From contig JAVKOQ010000154.1 of the NCBI GenBank assembly GCA_031835245.1, positions 62,001 to 126,000 of the forward strand: 64,000 bases of DNA. Reading direction: 5' to 3'. The position numbers and the translations under genes are program-made. Below, one piece after another: positions 56,620 through 64,000 of the stretch. This stretch comes from Balamuthia mandrillaris (lineage: Eukaryota > Discosea > Longamoebia > Balamuthiidae). Numbering within the stretch: position 1 is the first letter of the stretch; each line of letters begins with the position of its first letter. The notes under the pieces were generated by a model. That model saw only the letters and a program-made list of their open reading frames with translations. It was not told the DNA's origin and ran no database searches.

Positions 56620-56752
56620 GGCTTCTTCCTTTAGGCTATTTTTTTTATTTGGCCGAACCCGGAAACCCCTGTGTCGACAAAAAAGTAGGTGGAAGAGGAG
56701 CGAGCCGACTTGGTCCTCTATGCGGTCCTCTGAAGATGGGAAGGTGGCTGGT

Positions 56753-58811
56753 TCAGAGGCGTGGGCGAGGACCCTTGTTTCTTGGTGTTGCTGTTGTTTT
56801 CTTCATGTTTTGCTCCTGCCCTTGGCTCTCTTGATACTTTCGGTAGAGAGTGATGACCGCTGCGCTGCCCAAACCAAAGTTGTGTTGAAGAGCGACCTGA
56901 GCCCCTTCCACCTGCCTCTTGCCTGCCTTGTTCCTCAACTGAGTGGAGGAGTGGTTGGGTAGGTTGTTGTGGCGTGATGAAACACGGGTTATTGAAAAAC
57001 AGAAGAGCGTGCGGATTTGGTTTTAAAGCGCTCTCCTACCTGCCAGCAGAGCTCTGCGCACTGTGCAAGGCCTGTGGCTCCGATGGGGTGACCCTTTGAC
57101 TCCAGGCCGCCGCTGGGGTTGACCACCCACCGTCCTCCTACTTGATACAATTGGCCTCCTTCCTTGTTCGATACCCACCGTCTTTGTTTGATGTTTGGTA
57201 AGTCAGCTCTGGAGAAGGGAAAGCTGCGTGAAGACTTACCCATTCTCGACCAGAGAGCCACTGGCGCCAGGTTGGCAGAGCCCCACAGCCTCCATGACCA
57301 GCATTTCATTACAGGAGAAGCAGTCATGCACCTATTTGCGTGGTAGCAAGTAAGCACGGCAATGGACGTCCAGCGATGTAGAAGGGCAAATCGAACCTCC
57401 AGAACGTCTACATCTCGTGGAGTGAGGCCGCTCTCTCGAAAGACGGCAGCAGCTCCTCTTTGCACCATTTCGAAGCCGCACAGGTTGATGAAGCTTTAGG
57501 TAGTTACAAATGGGTGGGTTAATTTTTTGTCATCAAGGCCGGAGGAACATGAGCCAGACAGAAACCTTTTGTTGCGTTGGTCGAAAGATGAAGGAAGGTC
57601 GGTGACCAAAGTCTGAGAGAGAATCTCCACAGCATGTTCTTGCAGGTTGTGTTTCTTGACAAATGCTTCAGAGCACACGATTGCAGCAGCGCTGCCATCG
57701 CCCGTGGGGCAGGCCTAACCATCGTGGTTAGTAGAGAGAATATGAAAAACGAAAACGGAACGCAAAGCAAGGTAGACAAGACAAAACAGGGAACCTGGTA
57801 TAAGGTCAATGGGCCATAGAGGTGCATATCTTTGCTCATTATGGTCTCCAGTGAAAACTCTCGTTGTAACTTTGGGTAAAGCAGCAGGCATTCAGTGCAC
57901 GGATATCGCGAGATAGGAGGGCAAGAAAATAGAATGGCGTGTTAACAAAGAGATGTACCTGGGCATACGGATTGTTAACAGAGTGTTTGTGGTTCTTCCA
58001 TGCCACGATTGCAAACTGTTTATCAGTGGTGCCATACTTTTGCTGGTGCTCCACAGCAGCGTCGCCAAACATTTTGATAACGTTGGATGTCATGTCATTG
58101 AGCTTGCCGATAGGCTCCTTCTGGGAGCCGCAGTCGAACATGTAGTCAAAGTGGCGTGCCACCGGGCTAGTGTAGCCAGAGTCTGTGTACTATCCATCCG
58201 CTCAGAAGGGCCAGTGCCAAGCACAATAAAAACATGGGCAAAGAAAGCAGAAGCGCAAGAACAAACAAAACAACACAAAGCAGGAAAGTAACCTTTTGGC
58301 TGAGGTTCTTTTCCATCTTCTCAAAGCCAACGGCCAACGCGCACTCATAAACACCGCCTTTGACAAAGTTCCTGGCTACAAACAGGGCCGTAGACCCGGT
58401 CGAACAGTTGTTGTTGACGTTGACAACGGGCACGCCGGTAAGGCCCATCTCGTAGGCCACGCGCTGGCCGCAGGTGGGTTCCCCGTAGCAATAGCCAGCA
58501 ACGACCGCCTCCACGTGCTCGTAGCGCAAACCGGCGTCTTGTAGGGCCATGCCGATGGCAGCTCTGGCCATCTCGGGATAGTCTTGCCCTTTCTGGGCCT
58601 TTTCGAACCTTCGCCAAGGGTGGTAGTGAGGTTGGTTGGGGGTAATGCATGAATGGGATATATAAAAATATATATAGAGGTCCTCATCAACAACAAGCGG
58701 TTTAACAAAACAAAAAAAACAACAAATGGACGAACAGATGAGGAAAAGAAGATAATGCGGTGTGACTTACTTGGTAAGGCCAACCCCCACCACAAACACT
58801 CGTTCGCCCAT
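56753..58811 (-). CDS. SCPx-like thiolase (acetyl-CoA acyltransferase) without SCP2 domain
   Basis: Thiolase-fold enzyme of the sterol-carrier-protein-x group, cleaving 3-oxoacyl-CoA in peroxisomal or mitochondrial beta-oxidation. Start [14 protein letters not shown] (58811) splices in frame to [17 protein letters not shown]. The nucleophile Cys is in [13 protein letters not shown] (about 58410). Other exons: [39 protein letters not shown], and the second catalytic block [20 protein letters not shown] (about 57130-57070). The last exon, [20 protein letters not shown], ends at 56753. All catalytic residues (Cys, GHP His) are present. Unlike animal SCPx there is no C-terminal SCP2 domain. The C-terminal tripeptide PRL is not a standard PTS1, so location is open. 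Confidence 0.86.
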
Positions 58812-59362
58812 GATGTGGTCCACCACCAGCCCAGCTTATCACCGCCCAGTTCTTCCCCCCAACCTTCTTTTTCTGTTTTGCTCTGTGGCAAATGACCATC
58901 ATCATGTCGTCATTGCTGGCTTTTTGCCCATGGCAACCCAGCGGCGGGGGGGGCGGGGGGGACCACCACTTGACTTTGCTTTAAATCATAAAACGAACGT
59001 TGCTGCTGCAGGCGGTGTTTGAGACAACAAAGCTTTCCGGCATGTTGAGATATTGCAACACAGCTTGCTTTCGCCAACCGAGCTGCTCCTTCCCTACCCA
59101 TCCGCCCTGGGTTTTGTTTACCCCTACATGCCCACACACCAAAACACCTCTAAATTACACTAATGGGACATTATTCATTCATTCCTATATTCATTAATAT
59201 GCCGTTAAACAGCATTACACACTTGAAAAAAAAAACAACAACAAACCTATCACAAAACAAAAAGGGGTTAACACACAAAAAACAAAGAGCTCAGTGAATT
59301 ATTGTATTTTTGTTGCAGTTGTTGTTGAAAAAGCAAGCCCGAAGAAGAATCAAAACGTTAAC
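58812..59362. promoter_or_regulatory. Divergent spacer between thiolase and G-alpha genes
   Basis: Contains a G-run at 58947-58960 and A-rich sequence (59224-59290) before the G-alpha start. No gene visible. Likely holds both promoters. Confidence 0.4.
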
Positions 59363-61002
59363 ATGGAAGGCGGAAGCAGCAGCCATTTCCCGGAGGAGTT
59401 GAGCGAGAAGGAATTGAAACAACGGTCCCGCCTCATCGACAAGCAACTGCAATCAGAGGCTAGAAGCAAAAAGGATGAGCAAACCATTCTTATGCTCGGT
59501 TCGTTCTTTGCTGTCCTTTTGTTTTTTTTTTTTGGCCCTTCTTTTAAAAAAAATGTTTGTCGCTAAAGACCCTCCCCTCCGGTAACACCCGTTTTTCCTC
59601 CACCACACAGGACCCGCACAGTCCGGCAAAAGTACGTTCTGCAAACAAATGAAGATTTTGCACCTTTTTGGCTTCACTGAGAATGAAAAGGAGAACTTCA
59701 AGTGGATTGTACACACCAACACTCTGGACGCCATTCTTGACCTTATCCAAGGAGCGCAAGAGCTTGGCATTACGCTCGACGGCGACAATCAGGTACGTGT
59801 GTCCTCTTTGTCTCCTTTGCTTCTCTCTCGCTTCTCGCTGTACGCGCCTCTCTCTTCTCTTGCTCGCCCGATTTCGCTCCTCCCTTTTCCCTCCCATTTC
59901 CATCTCTTCTCACCTTCCAATCTCTGCTGGCCCTTCCCTCCCCTCTCCTATGATTTGTTTTCGGGGCGCAATGAAGGAGGTGGCCACGGACCTCTATGAA
60001 CAGTACAGAGTGAACAAGGACGTGGAGCCAGAGACTATAGAGGTTGACAATGTAATGACACCCGTGTTTGCCATCGACCAAGCGTTAGGCAAGGTCATCA
60101 AGACCCTATGGGAAGACCCCGGCATTCGTCAGACCTACAATCAACGAAGCCAACTTAAGTTTCATTTGGGTGACTCCGTTGCATAGTTGCGTTTCCTCTC
60201 CATCCTGGCTCTTCCTCTTTCTTTTCCTTGCATTTTGAAGAAGAGTAACCCTATTCTTGTGCAGTTACCTGGATGAAGTGGAAAGGACTTCAGACCCCAA
60301 GTATGTGCCCGATGAGATTGTATGTGTTTTGCTTTCCCTTTTAATTGGTCGCTTCTAACCGAGTTATTCCTAACCTTGTGCTTCATGTTGTGCAGGATAT
60401 CCTACGAGCTCGTGTAAAGACCACTTCGGTGGTAGAAACGACGTTTGAGTGGGAGGGAGCCGCATTTCGTTTGGTGGATGTGGGCGGCCAGAAGGGAGAG
60501 AGGAAGAAATGGCTTCCTCTTTTCAGCGGCGTTACGGCCATTCTCTTCTGTGTGGCCATGAATGAGTACGACGTGATGATGGAGGAAGATCCCACTACAA
60601 ACAGGATGCACGACGCCCTGCAACTATGGCACGACGTTGTGAACAATCACCATCTGATCAACGTACCCATTATATTGTTTCTCAACAAAAAGGACTTGTT
60701 CGAAAGCAAGATACAGAAGAAAGACCTGAAGGTGTGCTTTCCAAACTACAAAGGTACAGTTTGCCATCCCGTGACCGTCTACCTTTCAATGTTTTCCAAC
60801 CACGCCTCTTCGTCATTACACAGGAGGAAAGGACTATGATAAGGCATCTACGTACATTAGAGACAAGTTTTTGAGAGAGGTTCCACGGGGAAAGGTCGTA
60901 AAGGCACACTTCACGCAAGCCACCGACACAAAGAACATTCAAATCGTGTGGAACTCTCTGCGAGAGATATTTATCTCAAAGGTCATGGAGGAAATCGTAT
61001 GA
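59363..61002 (+). CDS. Heterotrimeric G-protein alpha subunit, divergent
   Basis: GTPase that couples membrane receptors to effectors. Seven exons splice in frame. P-loop GPAQSGKSTFCKQM follows intron 59499-59610; switch I is RARVKTTSVVET, switch II VDVGGQKGERKKWLPLF, base recognition LFLNKKDLF and the TQATDT box. The helical domain lies in exons 59611-60180. Departures from the family: no Gly at position 2 (it starts MEGGS), so classical N-myristoylation is not possible; the P-loop Glu is Gln (GxGESGKS becomes GPAQSGKS); and the TCAT box is TQAT. The switch II Gln that activates water and the switch I Arg are kept, so GTP hydrolysis should be possible. The tail ends KVMEEIV without a Cys near the end, so pertussis-type ADP-ribosylation is not expected. 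Confidence 0.88.
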
Positions 61003-61409
61003 TGCTGCTAACTTGTCCCCAGCGTGTGTTTCCTTCCTGTTCTCACCCGTCACTGTATTGTAGTGGTAGCAATAGCACAAATCATGTTTGCAAAATGTGG
61101 CGAGGATAGCACGCACCTGCAAGAGAGGGAGAGGGAGAGGGAGAGGGAGAGGGAGAGGGAGAGAGGAGAGAAGCAAAAGGAGCCACGTCAAAACAGACTT
61201 TGCCACGACGACATGGAAAAATTAAATCCCACAATAGCAAGTAAAAGCAGGGGAACGCCTGTTTTTATGAGCCAAAAAGTCTTCTCATAATTTTCTGGGG
61301 ATCCGTCAAGTTCCCCTTTTTATTATTTTTTTGGTGGCCGTTTTGTTTGCCAGCAGCCCACCACCAAACAAAACATAAAAAAAAGGCCCTCTCAAGGGAT
61401 CCACAAGCA

Positions 61410-64000
61410 ATGGCTTTCTCTTTGGCCCACTCTACAGAGGGGAACGCGGCTCAGGTCGCACTCTATCCGTTCGGCTTGAAGAGTTCCATTTTGAAAGACT
61501 TGGTGCCCGAGCATGAGACGCCCCAAAAAATGTATGTAGCGAATCAACGCTCTCCGCTCCTTCGTGTGGCGCAAGTGTTACTGACTGTCGTTCTCTCTTC
61601 AACCAACAAACAGCAAGGCCATACAGTTTGGCATGTTCTCTTCTTCCGACATGATGCGCATGTCTCAGTTCCAACTGGTAAACAGGGAACTCTATCAACT
61701 TCCGAAGCGAGAGCCGATGCCCAACGGCCCTCTCGACGCAAAACTGGTTTGTTGTGCTCTTCTCTCTCTTTTCACCTCCTCCTTCCTCTTTATTTTAACA
61801 GCAGTGTATTATGCTGCTTCCCGATTTAAAAAAACAAGGGTGTGAGTGGCAAGTCAGGCACCTGTGAAACCTGCGGCCAAGGCATCGCGGAGTGTACGGG
61901 ACATTTTGGTCATGTGCGGCTTGCTCTTCCTGTTTTCCACATTGGGTTTATGAAGGACATTGTTCTTCTTCTTCAGATCTTGTGCAAGGTTCCTCTTCCT
62001 CTTCCTCTTCCTCTTCCTCTTCCTCTTCCTCTTCCTCTTCCTCTTCCTCTTCCTCTTCCTCTTCCTCTTCCTCTTCCTCTTCCTCTTCCTCTTCCTCTTC
62101 TCTTCCTCTTCCTCTTCCTCTTCCTCTTCCTCTTCCTCTTCCTCTTCCTCTTCCTCTTCCTCTTCCTCTTCCTCTTCCTCTTCCTCTTCCTCTTCCTCTT
62201 CCTCTTCCTCTTCCTCTTCCTCTTCCTCTTCCTCTTCCTCTTCCTCTTCCTCTTCCTCCTTTTCCAATTGATGTTGAGGTCTTTTTTATTTTACTTTGTA
62301 GAGTTGCAGCAGGGTCAAGCTGCCGGAAGTGGAGCGACGTTATTACCTCAAGTTGGTCCGCCAGACTACGGAGATGCTTCAGCGGAAGGTAGTAGTCAAA
62401 GAGATTACTAGTCGGGCAAAGAAAGTGAACTTGTGCCCTTATTGCAATGCTATCAATGGTCCCCTCTCTCATTCCCTTTAGTACAATTTATGAGCAAAAC
62501 CGTAGTGCTGACTTGTTATTTATGATCTTCAAAACAGGCACCGTGAAGAAGGTCGGTGTGATGCGCATAACGCATTACAAGTACAGAGAAAAGAAGTTTG
62601 ATACTATGAAACGCGAGTTCCTCAACGAGTTCGAGGAGGCTGCGAAGATGAACGAAGCGCTAGCTCCACACTTGTCGAGGGCCAACGATGACCTGAACCC
62701 ACTTCGGGCACTCCATATCTTTTCTCGTGTATTGGATGAGGTATGTTATTGTATTTCTTCTTCCCGAGGCTTCAACGCTGTAATGCTTTGCTAACATTGT
62801 CCTTCACAACTACCAATTTGCCATTCGATACCAGGACCTTGAGTTGATAGACATACACCCTGATATAAGCAGGCCTGAGGACATGATTCTTCAATATCTA
62901 CTCGTGCCCCCCGTTTGCATCCGCCCTTCTGTGGCAATGGATGCCTCCCAGGGCAGGTACCTTTCTTCTTTCTCCTTATCAGAAGACACAACTAATGTGC
63001 GTCGGGCGATTAAAAATAATTACAGTAATGAAGATGATTTAACAATGGGAGTTAGCAAGATTATTGGCATCAACAACTCAATTGAGGCTGACATGGCAAA
63101 AGGAGGAAACATTGTACAATTGATGGAAAAGTGGGACATGCTGCAAATACATGTAGCCATGTACATTAACTCGGAGATGCCCGGAGTTCCACCCAGCCTT
63201 GCCAGCAGCAAACCCGGCCGTGGTCTGTGCCAACGGCTGAAGGGCAAGAAGGGACGTTTCAGGGGAAACCTTTCTGGAAAGCGTGTAGATTTTAGCAGCA
63301 GAACAGTTATCTCGCCAGACCCTAACTTGAGCATCGATCAAGTGGCGGTTCCAGTTCTCGTCGCTCAAATTTTGACCTTCCCTGAGAAGGTATTTGCTCA
63401 CAATATTGACCGGCTGCGGCAGTATGTTATTAACGGTCCGGACAAGCATCCTGGAGCCAATTTTATCATCGACCGAGACGACGGCTCGAAACGGCTTCTC
63501 AAGTTTGTTCCCGATAGGAAGCAAGCAGCAAATGCTCTGAAGCTAGGAGATACAGTAGAGCGCCACTTGATTGATGGTGACGTTGTTTTGTTCAACCGAC
63601 AGCCTTCATTGCATAGGATCAGTATCATGGCCCATCGTGCCCGTGTAATGCCTTGGCGTACATTCCGTTTCAACGAATGCGTTTGCGGTCCTTACAATGC
63701 TGACTTTGATGGTTTGTGTCACGTTCTCTTCTCCTCTCTCTCTCTCTCCCTCCCGACACTGACAAATGTATGTCCTCATGGCAAATAAGGTGACGAGATG
63801 AACCTGCATTTACCGCAAACAGAAGAGGCTCGTGCAGAAGCCATGCAGTTAATGGCTGTGAACTACAATCTCATCACCCCAAGGAACGGAGAACCGCTGG
63901 TAGCAGCCACACAGGATTTCTTAACAGCCTCTTTTCTCATTAGCCGCAAGGATACCTTTTTTGACAAATCCGAGTTTTGCATGTTGTGCTCGTTCCTGTG
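61410..64000 (+). CDS. POLR3A: RNA polymerase III largest subunit, N-terminal part (runs off the window)
   Basis: Clamp and active-site part of the Pol III catalytic subunit, which makes tRNA and 5S RNA. Exons encode [20 protein letters not shown], the zinc site [18 protein letters not shown], a second one [18 protein letters not shown], then [51 protein letters not shown] and the Mg2+-binding NADFDGDEMN split by an intron at 63713-63789. NEDDLTM directly after SxG, HPGANFI and [16 protein letters not shown] distinguish it from Pol I and Pol II subunits. Intron 61990-62301 is filled by a CTTCCT microsatellite. Intron 62958-63025 is inferred because skipping it restores a family-typical join. 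The gene continues beyond 64000. Confidence 0.9.
61988..62258 (+). repeat. (CTTCCT)n hexanucleotide microsatellite in a POLR3A intron
   Basis: About 270 bp of CTTCCT units with one slip (TCTTCTCTTCC near 62098). It fills most of intron 61990-62301. Poly-Glu, Arg/Gly and Ser frames across it are artefacts. Confidence 0.95.

Noticed and set aside
56753-56770. Possible peroxisomal targeting signal at the thiolase C-terminus (PRL)
   Set aside because: Pro at the first position does not fit the usual S/A/C-K/R/H-L/M tripeptide, so targeting was not claimed.
61854-62472. Long poly-Glu, Arg/Gly and Ser open frames on both strands
   Set aside because: Products of the CTTCCT repeat in an intron of the Pol III subunit gene; no codon variation or conserved flanks.
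1-64000. tRNA, rRNA genes and CRISPR arrays
   Set aside because: No tRNA A/B-box pair with a cloverleaf, no rRNA core motif and no regularly spaced direct repeats with unique spacers were seen; the tandem arrays present are microsatellites or LINE monomers.

Overview
The window is nuclear DNA from an intron-rich eukaryotic microbe. Most genes have many short GT-AG introns of about 60-180 nt. The gene set points to an amoebozoan or a related unikont protist: an RFX transcription factor, an SH2-LRR-RapGAP protein, a PH-CRIB-kinase PAK, a heterotrimeric G-alpha, Integrator subunit 4, PRC1/MAP65 and a mitochondrial-type PPR protein. The species cannot be named from sequence alone.

Layout. 1-15.7 kb is dense with host genes: RFX-type regulator (+), FAD monooxygenase (-), DENN-domain protein (+), PPR protein (+), PRC1/Ase1/MAP65 (+). 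15.8-30.9 kb is a transposon graveyard with very few intact genes. It holds a decayed Ty3/gypsy pol, a pogo-like relic, two copies of a LINE zinc-knuckle tail, a LINE with 5' tandem monomers, and a complete 3.58-kb hAT-like DNA transposon sitting in those monomers with a 10-bp target duplication. 31.0-38.3 kb holds two divergent signalling genes, PAK (-) and SH2-LRR-RapGAP (+).

38.3-44.4 kb is the most unusual part. It carries a full-length intronless Fanzor (eukaryotic TnpB-like RNA-guided nuclease, 591 aa, RuvC D-E-D residues and zinc ribbon intact). A second, broken Fanzor is split by an oppositely oriented CRN-like P-loop NTPase/PD-(D/E)XK gene. Both Fanzor copies are followed by a nearly identical block of about 131 bp that ends at the same base in different flanks. 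I infer that this block is the element's right end and the likely guide-RNA (fRNA/omegaRNA) locus.

44.4-64 kb is again host sequence: INTS4 (-), a small secreted acidic protein (-), a single-pass membrane protein (+), a 3-RRM/RGG/U1-zinc-finger RNA-binding protein (-), an SCPx-like thiolase (-), a divergent G-alpha (+) and the 5' part of the RNA polymerase III largest subunit (+, running off the window). Long microsatellites (CTTCT, CTTCCT, CT/GA, CA, AAT) lie in introns and gene borders throughout.
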